DNA of 64,000 nt from Wenzhouxiangellaceae bacterium (GCA_007695005.1 REEQ01000075.1:1-64000); one strand, 5' to 3'; positions 36,768 through 51,801 are shown, counted from the stretch's first letter. A program made the numbers and translations. The notes: generated from the letters alone by a model not told the origin.

Positions 36768-37927
36768 TCCCCCAGCACTCCGCCAATCACCCGAGTGGTG
36801 TTCCAGCGGCGGCAGCTCGGGCACAGCCAGTGATGGGCGCTGCCGCTGAACCCGCAATGGGTGCAGCGATATGCCGGCTGGCCCTCCAGCAGACGCTGGG
36901 TAAGATCGCGGATCAGTTCCGGCCCTACCTGGTCGAGGCTGAAATCATGGTCATGCAGCAGGTTCATCAGGCACTCCAGACCGCGCACGGTTGGCCTGCG
37001 CGTCAACTGCTCAAGCAGAAAGTCCACTGCCGCACGCGGATCACGCCCTGCCCTGAGTTCGGCCAGCACCAGGGTCGGGCTGGTCAAACCGCCTTCGCTG
37101 ACCTGCTGAGCCAACCATTCCTCCAATTCCTGTGATCGATCCAGTCGCTGGAAGCAGACCACAATTCGGTCGAGCACTCGAACCGCGCAGTCCCTATCCA
37201 GCCGGCAAGCTTCAAGATAGCAATCCAGCGCTCGGGAAAAATCCTGATCGCGCCACCAAAGCTCAGCTTCAAGCAGGCGAGGTCGGGCGCTACCCGGGTC
37301 ACAGCGCCGGGCCTGACGCAAATGCTTGCGCACCGCCTCCCCATCTTCGCGGTCCAGTGCCTGCTGGGCAAGCTCGCAGTAAAACTGCGCAACCAGCTGC
37401 TGGGTACGTCCGTTGTCATCGCTCAGGTGACGCGCTCGCTCGATCGCCCGGGACCAGTCTTTTTCCTGCTGATACACGTCAAGAAGCTGGCGCGCCGGCA
37501 CCTGCGCGCGCGGATCATGTTCAAGCACCTGGGAAAAGAGCTTCTCGGCACGATCCAGCAGGCCGGCGCGCATGTAGTCCTCGCCCAGCTCAAGCAGGGC
37601 CTGGGAACGCTGCTCATCGGTCAGCGCGGGGCGACTGATGATGTGTTTGTGGAAGCGAATGGCCTTGTCCATTTCACCGCGTCGCCGAAACAGATTACCC
37701 AGCGCCAGGTGGGTCTCGACCGTGTCCTGGTTGATATCGGCGATTTCCAGAAAGACCTCGATCGCCTTGTCCGGCTGCTCATTGAGCAGGTAATTCAAAC
37801 CCCGGAAGTAATTGCTGGACAGCGCCGAACTTTGGCGCTTGCGGCCGGACTCACGACGTCGCGCCATCCACCAGCCGCTGGCCGCGGCGACTGGCAACAG
37901 GGCGCACAGGATCAGCAGCTCAGGCAT
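36764..37927 (-). CDS. lapB: Lipopolysaccharide assembly protein LapB (TPR)
   Basis: TM anchor, TPR region (NYFRGLNYLLNEQPDKAIEVFLEI), C-terminal rubredoxin-like CxxC pairs (YRCTHCGFSG...WLCPSCRRW). Confidence 0.93.
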   Translation of the reverse strand: MPELLILCALLPVAAASGWWMARRRESGRKRQSSALSSNYFRGLNYLLNEQPDKAIEVFLEIADINQDTVETHLALGNLFRRRGEMDKAIRFHKHIISRPALTDEQRSQALLELGEDYMRAGLLDRAEKLFSQVLEHDPRAQVPARQLLDVYQQEKDWSRAIERARHLSDDNGRTQQLVAQFYCELAQQALDREDGEAVRKHLRQARRCDPGSARPRLLEAELWWRDQDFSRALDCYLEACRLDRDCAVRVLDRIVVCFQRLDRSQELEEWLAQQVSEGGLTSPTLVLAELRAGRDPRAAVDFLLEQLTRRPTVRGLECLMNLLHDHDFSLDQVGPELIRDLTQRLLEGQPAYRCTHCGFSGSAHHWLCPSCRRWNTTRVIGGVLGE

Positions 37928-38189
37928 TGCGCTCAGGCAGACGGGCTTCCTCCGGGCCAGTCGAGCGCTGTGGGCGCGCTAGTCTTGCGGGCAGATAAAA
38001 CAACAAAAGGCAGGCAACAAAACCAAGGATCACGCCGACTGCCAGCGCCATGACCAGCAAGCTGCCAAGTGCGAGTTCAATGTGCAGTCCTGGTAACCTG
38101 GCCAGCACCGGCTCCGGGTTCATTACGCCCAGCGCCAAGCCCGACAGGGCGGCGAGTATGCAGACGACTAACAATATCCAGCGAAACAT
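37920..38189 (-). CDS. lapA: LapA family protein
   Basis: Two TM helices, NPEPV motif, adjacent to lapB. Confidence 0.85.
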   Translation of the reverse strand: MFRWILLVVCILAALSGLALGVMNPEPVLARLPGLHIELALGSLLVMALAVGVILGFVACLLLFYLPARLARPQRSTGPEEARLPERNA

Positions 38190-38232
38190 TGGACCTCCAG
38201 CACCTCAAAACCCCCAGGGAACCGCGCGGGAC

Positions 38233-38529
38233 TCAAGCGCCGGTTTCGCTATCGCGATTGACGCGCTCCCTGAGAGCCTTGCCGGGCTTGAAATGCGGCA
38301 CGTGCTTTCCGGGTAGCGCGACAGGCTCACCGGTTTTTGGATTCCGCCCCATGCGCGGCGGGCGAAAGTGCAGGGAAAAACTGCCAAAGCCCCGAATCTC
38401 GATGCGCTCGCCCTCTGCCAGGGCACGACTGAGCTGTTCCAGAATCGAGCGCACCGCCATCTCGACATCCGCTTGACTCAGATGCGTCTGATCGGCAGAT
38501 AATCGCTCAATCAGCTCCGATTTTGTCAT
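38233..38529 (-). CDS. ihfB: Integration host factor subunit beta
   Basis: [34 protein letters not shown]...[29 protein letters not shown] 38529 with SD. Confidence 0.96.
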   Translation of the reverse strand: MTKSELIERLSADQTHLSQADVEMAVRSILEQLSRALAEGERIEIRGFGSFSLHFRPPRMGRNPKTGEPVALPGKHVPHFKPGKALRERVNRDSETGA

Positions 38530-38550
38530 AAGCCTATCCCCATAAGGCAT

Positions 38551-38575
38551 GCCGACGGCCCGGTGGACCGTCGGC
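38551..38575. terminator. Hairpin between rpsA and ihfB
   Basis: GCCGACGG-CCCGGTGGA-CCGTCGGC, perfect 8-bp stem; no T-tract. Confidence 0.45.
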
Positions 38576-38592
38576 GTGCTTGGTTACTGCGA

Positions 38593-40263
38593 TCAGTCCT
38601 TGCCGAGTTGTTCCTTGAGCAGATCGCCCAAGGTTGCGCCACCGCCTCCCGAACGCGACTGGTACTGATCCAGTGCGTCGGCCAGCTCAGCCTCGTCCTT
38701 GGCCCGGACCGACAGCGTCAGATTGCGGGTCTTGCGGTCCAGCGCCACGAACTTGGCTTCGATCTCATCTCCCTCGGAGAGAATCTTGGTCGCGTCGTCG
38801 ACACGTTCCTTGGCCAGATCGGACGCCTTGATGTAACCGTCAACACCATCAGCCAACTCGATGACAGCGCCGCGGGGATCAACCGTCTTGACCTTGCCGG
38901 TGACAATGGAACCACGCGGATGCTCGGCCATGTAGGTGGCGAACGGATCCTGCTCAAGCTGCTTGATACCCAGCGAGATGCGCTCGCGCTCCGGATCAAC
39001 AGCCAGCACCACGGCCTCGAGTTCCTCACCCTTGCGGAAGTTGCGAATGGCATCTTCGCCGGCATTCATCCAGGAAATGTCTGACAGGTGCACCAGGCCG
39101 TCGATACCGCCGTCCAGGCCGATAAAGATGCCAAAGTCGGTAATCGACTTGATGCCACCGCTGACCTTGTCGCCCTTGTTGTGGGTGGCGGCAAAAGCTT
39201 CCCAGGGGTTGGGGGTGCACTGCTTCATGCCCAGGGAAATCCGGCGACGCTCTTCGTCGACGTCCAGCACCATGACTTCGACTTCCTGACCAACGTGCAC
39301 GACCTTGGCCGGGTTGACGTTCTTGTTCGTCCAGTCCATTTCGGACACGTGGACCAGGCCTTCTACACCGTCCTCGATCTCGACGAAACAGCCGTAGTCG
39401 GTAATGTTGGTAACCTTGCCGAACAGCCGCGAGGTCGGCGGATAGCGGCGATCGATGTTGTCCCAGGGATCGTCGCCCAGCTGCTTGAGACCCAGCGAAA
39501 CGCGCATCCGCTCACGATCGAATCGCAGTACACGAACTTCCAGCTCGTCGCCCACCTCAACCACCTCGGAGGGGTGGCGAACACGCTTCCAGGCCATGTC
39601 GGTGATGTGCAGCAGACCGTCGATGCCGCCCAGATCCAGGAAGGCACCGTAGTCGGTCAGGTTCTTGACCACACCCTTGATCACGGCACCCTCGTTCAGG
39701 CGCTCGATCAGGTCGTCACGCTCGGCGGCGTATTCGTGCTCGACGACGGCGCGGCGGCTGACCACCAGGTTGTTGCGACGGCGGTCAAGCTTGATGATCT
39801 TGAACTCGAGGTCCTTGCCTTCGAGATAGGCCGGATCGCGCACCGGGCGCACATCGACCAGAGAGCCGGGCAGGAAGGCCCGAATGCCGTCTATATTGAC
39901 GGTAAAACCGCCCTTGACCTTGCCAGAGATCTGGCCGATCACGTTGTCCTCGGCGTCGAAGGATTTTTCAAGCGTAGTCCAGACGCGAGAGCGCTTGGCC
40001 TTTTCACGCGACAGACGTGTTTCGCCAAAGCCGTCTTCCACGGCGTCCAGAGAAACTTCCACTTCGTCGCCAACCGCAACCTCGAGCTCGCCATCGGGCC
40101 GCTCGAACTGGTGGATCGGGACGATGCCTTCGGACTTGAGGCCTGCGTTGATGACGACGGCGTCATCGCGAATTTCCACAACCCGACCGGTGATGATCGC
40201 GCCAGGGCGAAGATCCTTCTCGGTCAGGCTCTGTTCAAATAGTTCTGCAAAAGATTCGGTCAT
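38593..40263 (-). CDS. rpsA: 30S ribosomal protein S1
   Basis: Multiple S1 repeats ([53 protein letters not shown]); ATG 40263. Confidence 0.98.
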   Translation of the reverse strand: MTESFAELFEQSLTEKDLRPGAIITGRVVEIRDDAVVINAGLKSEGIVPIHQFERPDGELEVAVGDEVEVSLDAVEDGFGETRLSREKAKRSRVWTTLEKSFDAEDNVIGQISGKVKGGFTVNIDGIRAFLPGSLVDVRPVRDPAYLEGKDLEFKIIKLDRRRNNLVVSRRAVVEHEYAAERDDLIERLNEGAVIKGVVKNLTDYGAFLDLGGIDGLLHITDMAWKRVRHPSEVVEVGDELEVRVLRFDRERMRVSLGLKQLGDDPWDNIDRRYPPTSRLFGKVTNITDYGCFVEIEDGVEGLVHVSEMDWTNKNVNPAKVVHVGQEVEVMVLDVDEERRRISLGMKQCTPNPWEAFAATHNKGDKVSGGIKSITDFGIFIGLDGGIDGLVHLSDISWMNAGEDAIRNFRKGEELEAVVLAVDPERERISLGIKQLEQDPFATYMAEHPRGSIVTGKVKTVDPRGAVIELADGVDGYIKASDLAKERVDDATKILSEGDEIEAKFVALDRKTRNLTLSVRAKDEAELADALDQYQSRSGGGGATLGDLLKEQLGKD

Positions 40264-40370
40264 TACGGTTGTTTCTTCCTGCAAGATCTGCGCAGCCAAT
40301 GCATTCAATGCGCTTTCTCTCTCTTGGTTTCCGCGCCCACTGCCGCATAGGCGTGGAGCGCTCGTTCATG

Positions 40371-40401
40371 AAAAGCCGGCCCCCGCAACGCAGAAGCCAG
40401 C
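40371..40401 (-). terminator. Terminator/attenuator-like hairpin between cmk and rpsA
   Basis: Minus strand GCTGGC ... GCCGGC (one G-U pair) followed by TTTT. Confidence 0.35.
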
Positions 40402-40429
40402 ACCTGTTTTCCTTTTCACGGCCTTGAAG

Positions 40430-41116
40430 TCAGACACGCTGCCGAACAACAGCCAGCACGTTTTCGATCACCGTCTTCAGCGTCATCGAGGTCGAATCGA
40501 TGACAAAGGCATCTTCCGCCGGCACGGTGGGCGACACGGTTCGCTCGCGATCACGACGGTCGCGTGCCTCCAAGTCGCGAAAAAGACGGAGAAAGTTAAC
40601 ATTTTCTCCTTTGTCTTTCAACTGTTTATAGCGTCGATTTGCCCGTTCCTCGACGCTGGCATCGAGAAAAACCTTGCATGAGGCATCCGGAAACACCACC
40701 GTGCCCATGTCACGACCATCCGCGACCAGGCCCGGCAGGCGACGATAACTTCGCTGAAAATCAAGCAATGCGCTTCTAACGGCTGGTATCGATGCGACTT
40801 TGGAGCTCATTACGCTGACCTCCTCCTGGCGAAGACGGTCATCTACCGGGCTGCCGTTGAGCCGAACGGAGATCCCGGCAGGAGCGGCCTCGAAAACCAG
40901 GTCGAGATCCTCACACAGCGCGGTCAGGCCGGACTCATCGTCAGCGGCAATGGCCCGATCCAGGGCGGCGGCGGCCACTGCACGGTAAACAGCACCCGAG
41001 TCGAGCACGTGCCAGCCCAGGCGCCGGGCCACTCCGGCAGAGACCGCGCCCTTGCCGGCGCCAGATGGGCCGTCAATGGTGACGACCGGAGCGTTAGCTA
41101 CTCGGCTTGTGCTCAT
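40430..41116 (-). CDS. cmk: Cytidylate kinase
   Basis: VVTIDGPSGAGKGAVSAGVARRLGWHVLDSGAVYRAVA. Confidence 0.97.
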   Translation of the reverse strand: MSTSRVANAPVVTIDGPSGAGKGAVSAGVARRLGWHVLDSGAVYRAVAAAALDRAIAADDESGLTALCEDLDLVFEAAPAGISVRLNGSPVDDRLRQEEVSVMSSKVASIPAVRSALLDFQRSYRRLPGLVADGRDMGTVVFPDASCKVFLDASVEERANRRYKQLKDKGENVNFLRLFRDLEARDRRDRERTVSPTVPAEDAFVIDSTSMTLKTVIENVLAVVRQRV

Positions 41117-41153
41117 ACAGCTCGCTTCCTGCTGCTGACAAGGCGCAACGGCG

Positions 41154-42452
41154 TCAATCCAGCCACTGCAGGGAAGCGCCCAGCGCGGACAAATCAGCGA
41201 CGAAGCCCGGATAACTGGTTCGTATCCACTCTGCCTGCTCGATCTCGACGCTGTCTTCAGCCACCAGCGCCAGTACCGCCAGACTCATGGCAATGCGATG
41301 ATCGCCGGCGCTGTCGACCCGACCGCCACTGACCCGACCGCCATGAATGATCGCACCGTCCGGCATCTCCTCAAGCTCGACTCCGAGACGCTTGAGCTGG
41401 GCGCACATCACGGCCAGTCGATCGGACTCCTTGACCCTGAGTTCGGATGCGCCGCGAATCCGGGTAGTACCTTTGGCAACGGCCGCCAAAGCCATGATGA
41501 TCGGAAATTCATCGATGGCCAGGGGCACCCACTCCCCAGGAATATCAATCCCGACCAGGTCTGACTTGCGAACCCGGATGCTGCCAACCGGCTCGGCCCC
41601 GATCGCCTCGGTCGGGCTGAGCTCCAGATCGGCACCCATGGCCGACAGGATGCGCAGAACGCCATCGCGAGTAGGATTGAGGCCGACATTGTCAAGTACG
41701 ATGCCCTGCTCGCTGGCCAGCAGCCCGGCAGCAAGAATGAAGGCTGCCGAACTCAGGTCACCCGGCACATGGAACCGGCCGCCGTGGAGGGTCTGGCATC
41801 CGCGAAGGCCAATGCCGGGCGCTCCGTCGATGATTTCAACACCGAAAGCAGGCAACAGACGCTCGCTGTGATCGCGGCTGGGACCCGGCTCGATGACGAT
41901 GGTCTCGGCTTCGGCGTACAAACCGGCCAGCAGTACGGCCGACTTGACCTGGGCGCTGGCCACCGGCATCACATAGCGAATACCCTTCAGGCTGGCAGGC
42001 TCAAGCACCAGGGGCGCCAGGCCGCTGCGCGAGTCAATCCGGGCCCCCATCTCGGCGAGCGGACCAATGATGCGGGCCATCGGGCGACAGGACAAGGACT
42101 CATCACCGACAAGAACAATATGCGCACCGCGCAAATCGGGATGGCCGGCCAGGGCTCCGCACAGCAGGCGCATGCCGGTTCCCGAGTTACCCAGATCCAG
42201 CGGCCCTGCCGGTGGCCGCAGTCGACCGCCAACGAGCGTGATCACGCCATTCGCTTCACTGATCGCCACCCCCAGTGCCGCCATCGCTGCCAACGTGGCT
42301 CGGGTATCAGCCGCATCCAGAAAGCCGGATATCTGCGTTTCGCCGTCTGCCAAGCCTCCGAGAATGGCCAAACGATGAGATATCGACTTGTCCCCCGGCG
42401 GCAGATAGCGGCCGCAGAGAGATGCCGTCGCCGGTGCAACCCGCAATCTCAT
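41154..42452 (-). CDS. aroA: 3-phosphoshikimate 1-carboxyvinyltransferase
   Basis: LPPGDKSISHRLAILGGLA, LGNSGTGMRLLCG, VKESDRLAVM. Confidence 0.97.
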   Translation of the reverse strand: MRLRVAPATASLCGRYLPPGDKSISHRLAILGGLADGETQISGFLDAADTRATLAAMAALGVAISEANGVITLVGGRLRPPAGPLDLGNSGTGMRLLCGALAGHPDLRGAHIVLVGDESLSCRPMARIIGPLAEMGARIDSRSGLAPLVLEPASLKGIRYVMPVASAQVKSAVLLAGLYAEAETIVIEPGPSRDHSERLLPAFGVEIIDGAPGIGLRGCQTLHGGRFHVPGDLSSAAFILAAGLLASEQGIVLDNVGLNPTRDGVLRILSAMGADLELSPTEAIGAEPVGSIRVRKSDLVGIDIPGEWVPLAIDEFPIIMALAAVAKGTTRIRGASELRVKESDRLAVMCAQLKRLGVELEEMPDGAIIHGGRVSGGRVDSAGDHRIAMSLAVLALVAEDSVEIEQAEWIRTSYPGFVADLSALGASLQWLD

Positions 42453-43573
42453 GAGCCTAGCCCGGCAGCAAGGGCTGACAACACGCGCTGATTCTGCTCG
42501 GTCGTACCAATGGTGATTCGCAAATGGTTTTCCAGGCCGTAGTTGGCCACCGGTCGAACGATCACCCCGGCCCGGAGCAGACGCTCATTGAGCTCCGCAC
42601 CGCTTCGATCGAACTCGGCCAGAATGAAATTCGCCGCCGAAGGAATGACCTTGGCGCCCAGCGCTTCCAGGCCGGTTGTCAGCTGATTCATGCCGCGGCT
42701 ATTGACTTCGCGGCTGCGGTCGATGAATGCCTGGTCTGCCAGCGCCGCCCGAGCGGCGGTCAAGGCCAGCGAATTGACATTGAAAGCGGGACGGACCCGA
42801 TTGAGAAGATCGGCAATACCCGGATTGCTCAAGGCATAACCGACCCGCAGGCCGGCCAGCCCATAGGCCTTGGAAAATGTTCGGGTGACGACCAGATTCG
42901 GAAACCTGGCCAGCCAGGTCGAGGCATCGCCAAGGCGGTCAGACTCGGCGTACTCGGTGTAGGCCTCATCGACGACACAGATCACCTGCGGTGGCAGAGA
43001 GGCAACAAAGTCCTCCAGCCTGGCCCCGTCCAGCCAGGTACCGGTCGGATTGTTGGGATTGGCCACGAAAACCAGACGGGTATCCGGCCCGATTCGCTCA
43101 TACAAGGCGCGCAGATCATGTCCCAGCGGCATGACGTGATCACGCGGCAGCGCCGGGGCAACCCTCGCTGTAGCACCGACCATCTGGGTTGCGATCGGGT
43201 AGACGGCGAAACAATACTGGGAAAATACCGCCTCGAGGCCGGGCCGCAAAAACACCTGGGCCAGAAACACCAACACATCATTTGATCCGTTGCCGAGCGT
43301 GATGCAGGCCGGGTCGACATCATGGTGCTCTGCCAGCGCCTGCTTGAGAAAGTAGCCATTGGCATCCGGGTACAGCCAAAGCTCATCCAGCTCGCTGCGA
43401 ATGGCCTCGATCGCCATTGGACTTGCACCCAGCGGATTTTCATTGGAGGCCAGCTTGATCGAATCACGCACGCCGTACTCGCGCTCCAGCTCCGAAGTCG
43501 GCTTGCCAGGGGTGTACGGCTTCAGTTCGCGAACGCCGGGCACGGCAAGATCGTTGTAGTCGAAATGCTTCAT
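42449..43573 (-). CDS. hisC: Histidinol-phosphate aminotransferase
   Basis: KLASNENPLGASPMAIEAI, NPNNPTGTW, RTFSKAYGLAGLRVGY; ATG at 43573. Confidence 0.95.
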   Translation of the reverse strand: MKHFDYNDLAVPGVRELKPYTPGKPTSELEREYGVRDSIKLASNENPLGASPMAIEAIRSELDELWLYPDANGYFLKQALAEHHDVDPACITLGNGSNDVLVFLAQVFLRPGLEAVFSQYCFAVYPIATQMVGATARVAPALPRDHVMPLGHDLRALYERIGPDTRLVFVANPNNPTGTWLDGARLEDFVASLPPQVICVVDEAYTEYAESDRLGDASTWLARFPNLVVTRTFSKAYGLAGLRVGYALSNPGIADLLNRVRPAFNVNSLALTAARAALADQAFIDRSREVNSRGMNQLTTGLEALGAKVIPSAANFILAEFDRSGAELNERLLRAGVIVRPVANYGLENHLRITIGTTEQNQRVLSALAAGLGS

Positions 43574-44712
43574 GAAAGGCTTCAGTCGGTTGATTTCACG
43601 GTGGTTGCGCTCAGGCCTTGTCGCCTTCCGGCAAGCGCCCCAGGATTGCACGAGGATAGGATCCCAGCACCTTGACCATGCGCGCGGCACTGTCGAGCTC
43701 GGCCAGCGCGGCCCGCAGTGCAGCGTCTTCGACATGGCCGTCGACATCGATGAAGAACACATAATCCCATCGGCCCTGGCGCGAGGGCCGGGACTCGATG
43801 CGATTCATGTTGACCGCATGTCGGGCCAAGGGCTCCAACAGTCGAAACAGGGCGCCGGGGCCGTCCCTGCCGGCGACCAGCAGGGTGGTCTTGTCTTCGC
43901 CTGAGGGCGGCAGCAGCTCCCGCCCCAGCACCAGGAAGCGGGTCGTGTTGTCGACATGATCCTCGATATTGGCGAACAGGATCGGCAAGCCATAGACCTC
44001 GGCCGCGTGACGGCCGGCAATCGCCGCGGCATCCGGTGCGTTGCGGACGCGCCGGGCCGCCTCGGCGTTGCTCGATACCGGCACCGTTTCGGCGTGCGCC
44101 ATATTGGCGCTCAGCCAGTGCTTGCACTGGGCGAGCGACTGCTGGTGCGCATAGACCCGTTCGATCTGATCCAGGCGCCTGGCCTGGGTCAGCAAATGTT
44201 GGTGGATTCGCAGCTCCACCTCGGCGGCGATCTTGAGATCAGCGTGCATGAACATGTCGAGGGTATGGCTGACGATGCCCTGGCTGGAGTTTTCCACCGG
44301 CACCACACCAAAATCCGCTTCGCCGGCCTGCACCGCCAGAAACACGTCCTCGATACTGGCCTGGGCGATGGCGTTGACTGAATGTCCAAACTGGCGATAG
44401 ACCGCCTGCTGGGTAAAAGTACCCTCAGGCCCCAGGTAGGCGATCCGCATCGGCTCTTGCTGAGCCAGGCAGGCCGACATGATTTCGCGAAACAGGCGCA
44501 GCATGACCGAGTCGCTCAAGGGGCCTTGATTGCGCTCGATCACCCGCCTGAGCACCTGGGCCTCACGGTCAGGGCGGTAGTAGGCCGAGCCACTGCCCAG
44601 GTCGCCCTTGGCTGCGCGCACGCGCGCTGCCTGCGAGGCGCGCTCGGCAATCAGGGCCTGGATCTGCTCGTCCAGCTGGTCGATACGCTGGCGCACTTCA
44701 GCCAGGGCCGGG

Positions 44713-48396
<3,684 letters not shown>

Positions 48397-48406
48397 CTAC
48401 CGGTTC

Positions 48407-49270
48407 CTATTCGGGTCGCATCTGATCGAAGAAGCGGAAGAACTCGGACCTGGTATCCATCAGCATGATGTCCTTGTCGGTCCCAAAGCTGGCTTCATAG
48501 GCGTTCATGCTGCGCCAGAATGAAAAGAAGTCTCGGTCGCGGTCAAACGCTTCAGCATAGATCTGGATGGCCTGGGCGTCACCTTCACCACGCAGTCGCT
48601 GGGCATCACGTTCGGCGTCGGCAAGCAAGACACGAACCTGGCGGTCGGCATCGGCGCGGATTCGCTCTGCTCGCTCACGGCCCAGTGACCGCAGCTCATT
48701 GGCAAACTCGGTTCGCTGGGTTTCCATGCGCTCGAATACCGAGTTCAGCACTTCATCGGTCAGCTCGATCTTCTTGATGCGCACATCGATCACATCAATG
48801 CCGAAATCCTGAAAACGGCGATCGGCGCGAATCACCAGCTGCTCCATCATTTCGCGACGCTGCTCGGATACCACTTCGCTGAGCGTTCGCTGGGCGAACT
48901 CGTCACGCAGGTCGTTGCGGATCAGCTGGGCCAGGCGCGACCGGGTGAACATCATGTCGCCACCCTGCGTGGCAACATAAAAGTCGCGTGGATTGGTGAT
49001 GCGCCACTTGACGTAGTAATCGACCTCTACGAACTTCTGCTCGGCAGTATTCATCTGTTCCGGACGCATGTCCAGGGTAATGATGCGACGCTCGAGCTTG
49101 CGCACGTTGTTGATGAACGGGACTTTGAAGTGCAGACCAGGCTCGTAGTCGGAGCGCACCACTTCACCGAGACGGAACTTGATCGCAAACTCCGTCTCCT
49201 TGACGACGAAAACGCTGTTTAGCCCGATGATCAGGGCAACAACGATGGCAATCGGCAGAAACAGTCTCAT
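48407..49270 (-). CDS. hflC: Protease modulator HflC
   Basis: SPFH protein; downstream of hflK. Confidence 0.96.
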   Translation of the reverse strand: MRLFLPIAIVVALIIGLNSVFVVKETEFAIKFRLGEVVRSDYEPGLHFKVPFINNVRKLERRIITLDMRPEQMNTAEQKFVEVDYYVKWRITNPRDFYVATQGGDMMFTRSRLAQLIRNDLRDEFAQRTLSEVVSEQRREMMEQLVIRADRRFQDFGIDVIDVRIKKIELTDEVLNSVFERMETQRTEFANELRSLGRERAERIRADADRQVRVLLADAERDAQRLRGEGDAQAIQIYAEAFDRDRDFFSFWRSMNAYEASFGTDKDIMLMDTRSEFFRFFDQMRPE

Positions 49271-49272
49271 GA

Positions 49273-50436
49273 TTAACGTACCTCCCGGCCACGACGGGCC
49301 CTAGGGTCAGCCGAACTGATGCGCTGCTGTTCCGACGGCGCCATCAACGGTGCCGGCGGCGGTGGCGACATCTGCGACCGGCCGCTGCCTCCGCGCAGGG
49401 TATCCAGTGGCAGATAGAACATGTTGTTGCCATCGGAGACATCCATCAGAATTTTCGCCGAGCGACCATAAACCGCCTCCAGCGTTTCCAGGAAGATGCG
49501 CTCGCGAGTCACCTCGGGAGCCAGGGTGTACTGCTCGAGAATGGAAGTGAAGCGGTCAGCCTCACCCGTCGCCTGAGCAATGATGGCTTCCCGATAGGCC
49601 TGCGCTTCTTCCAGGATCCGGGCGGCACGACCGCGCGCTTCCGGCACTTCCTGGTTGGCATAAGCCTGCGCCTCGTTGGCGAAACGGATCTGGTCTTCGC
49701 GAGCACGGACCACGTCGTCAAATGCCGAGCGAACCTGCGCCGGCGGACGCACTTCCTGCAGGTTGAACGATAGTACTTCGATGCCGGAGTCATAACGCTC
49801 GATGATCTCGATCAGCAGGGCCTGCGCATCGAGCGCGATCTGGCCTCGACCGATCTCGAGAATGAAGTCCATGTTGTTGGTGCCGACAATCTCTCGCATC
49901 GCACTGTCGGCCGCGTGCCCCAGGGACTCCTCCGGCACCTGCACATTGAACAGGAACTTCTCCGGCTCGAATACCCGGTACTGAACGGCAAAGGACAGAT
50001 CGATCAGGTTCTCGTCCCCGGTCAGCATACGGCTGGAGCTTTCCAGCGACTGTACCCGGCTGACATTGACCTTGATGACTTCCTCGATCGGTCGCGGAAG
50101 GGTCAGGTTCAGGCCTGGCGTCAGGGTCCGGGTGTACTCACCGAAGCGCAGCACCACGCCGCGTTCGGATTCGTCGATGATATGGACCGAATTCCACGCA
50201 ATCCATAGCACGGCCAGGACGGCAACCAGGGCAATCAGCCCGCCAAAGGACGGACCCCCGCCACTGGAGCCGCTGCCTTTGCCGCTATCTCCGCCACCGC
50301 CCATGATCTTCTTCAGGCGGCGCTGTACGTTGGCAAAAACCTCGTCAAGATCCGGCGGCTGTTGACCATTGCCGCCCTTCCACGGATCACGGTCACCACC
50401 GCCACCGCTTCCGCGTCCAGGTTCATTCCAGGGCAT
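49273..50436 (-). CDS. hflK: FtsH protease activity modulator HflK
   Basis: MPWNEPGRG...GG-rich N-terminus, SPFH domain. Confidence 0.96.
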   Translation of the reverse strand: MPWNEPGRGSGGGGDRDPWKGGNGQQPPDLDEVFANVQRRLKKIMGGGGDSGKGSGSSGGGPSFGGLIALVAVLAVLWIAWNSVHIIDESERGVVLRFGEYTRTLTPGLNLTLPRPIEEVIKVNVSRVQSLESSSRMLTGDENLIDLSFAVQYRVFEPEKFLFNVQVPEESLGHAADSAMREIVGTNNMDFILEIGRGQIALDAQALLIEIIERYDSGIEVLSFNLQEVRPPAQVRSAFDDVVRAREDQIRFANEAQAYANQEVPEARGRAARILEEAQAYREAIIAQATGEADRFTSILEQYTLAPEVTRERIFLETLEAVYGRSAKILMDVSDGNNMFYLPLDTLRGGSGRSQMSPPPPAPLMAPSEQQRISSADPRARRGREVR

Positions 50437-50541
50437 CGATTTCTCCGTAAAGGGTTCAGGGGTTCAGGGTCGGAACAATGACGCTGAATGCGTACGCTAT
50501 TGCCGCCGATCCCGGATAGTGTCGGACCATTGCGCAGCCCG

Positions 50542-51801
50542 TTAGTTTAACAGCAGACGCTGTGCCAGTTTGCCATCAACACCGTCAAGCCGTGTCAAGG
50601 CCCGGGCATCACGCTGATCGAGCTCAACCTCAAGATGACTGCCGCCTTCCTGGTCGGCGCATTCGGAGCGAACCACGCCCAGCTCAAACAGTCGTGCGCG
50701 CAAGCGCTGACCCTGTGCCGGCAGATGGATCGTGCGGTGGATTCTGCCATCGCCGACCAGTTCTTCGACCGCACGCATCAGTGCATCCATGCCGGCACCG
50801 GTTTGTGCCGACACCCAGACCGAGGTAATGCGACCCTCCGCGTCCCGCTCGAGCCCGGGCATCTGGTCGGTTGCGTCAACCTTGTTGAAGACCTTCAGTC
50901 TCGGCAATTCGCCCGCACCAATCTCCTCCAATACGGCCTCGACGACCTGAATATGGCGGGCCCGGTCCGGGTCGGCACCGTCGATCACGTGGACAACCAG
51001 CGTGGCGGCGAGGGTTTCTTCCAAGGTGGCCCGAAAAGCCGCAATCAGCTCGTGCGGCAGATCGCGAATGAATCCGACGGTATCGCTCAGCAAGACCGTA
51101 CCACCCGCGAGGTTCTCCACCCGACGCACAGTCGGGTCCAGGGTCGCAAACAGCTGGTCCCGGGCCATCACGGAGGCCTCGGTCATGCAATTGAACAAGG
51201 TGGATTTGCCGGCATTGGTATACCCCACCAGCGCAACCAGCGGCAGACTACCCCGGCTGCGCGCGCGTCTACCCTGAGCGCGTCGCTGCTCGACCTTGGC
51301 CAGGCGCGCCGTCAGCTGGCGAATGCGATCGGCCAGCAGCCGACGGTCCGTCTCCAGCTGCGTTTCACCAGGCCCCCGGAGCCCGATACCGCCGCGCTGA
51401 CGCTCCAGGTGAGTCCAGCCACGCACCAGACGGGTTGACAAGTGCCGGAGCTGAGCCAGCTCGACCTGCAGCTTGCCTTCATGCGAGCGTGCTCGCTGGG
51501 CGAAGATATCGAGGATAAGGGTGGTCCGATCAAGCACATTGCACTTCAGCCTGCGAGCCAGGTTGCGCTCCTGGATGGGGCTGAGTCGCCCGTTGACCAG
51601 CACCAGACCGACTTCATGTTCGACAACGGCAGCTGCCGCTTCCTCGACTTTGCCGGAGCCCACGAAATAACGCGGATCAGGGCGCTCACGCGGCGCCTGC
51701 AGCTCGACAACGACCTCGAGCCCGGCTGATTCGGCCAGGCGTCGGAACTCCTCGCGCGCATCCTGATCATCGGTGTAATCAATGATCGGGTGCAGTAGCA
51801 A
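50542..51801 (-). CDS. hflX: GTPase HflX
   Basis: GYTNAGKSTLFN, LSDTVGFIRDLPHELIAAF, GPGETQLETDRR. Start uncertain (TTG at 51801, frame open upstream). Confidence 0.96.
   Translation of the reverse strand: MLLHPIIDYTDDQDAREEFRRLAESAGLEVVVELQAPRERPDPRYFVGSGKVEEAAAAVVEHEVGLVLVNGRLSPIQERNLARRLKCNVLDRTTLILDIFAQRARSHEGKLQVELAQLRHLSTRLVRGWTHLERQRGGIGLRGPGETQLETDRRLLADRIRQLTARLAKVEQRRAQGRRARSRGSLPLVALVGYTNAGKSTLFNCMTEASVMARDQLFATLDPTVRRVENLAGGTVLLSDTVGFIRDLPHELIAAFRATLEETLAATLVVHVIDGADPDRARHIQVVEAVLEEIGAGELPRLKVFNKVDATDQMPGLERDAEGRITSVWVSAQTGAGMDALMRAVEELVGDGRIHRTIHLPAQGQRLRARLFELGVVRSECADQEGGSHLEVELDQRDARALTRLDGVDGKLAQRLLLN

Noticed and set aside
32789-37927. Possible complete polysaccharide/glycosylation island
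   Set aside because: Only a WecA-like and a WbpM/PglF-like gene next to lapB; no glycosyltransferase or transporter cluster in the window.
39088-40242. 384-aa plus-strand ORF opposite rpsA
   Set aside because: Antisense shadow; composition mirrors S1 repeats, no independent evidence.
50453-50470. Short tandem repeat GGGTTCAGGGGTTCAGGG upstream of hflK
   Set aside because: Only two copies of ~9 nt; compatible with chance or slippage.
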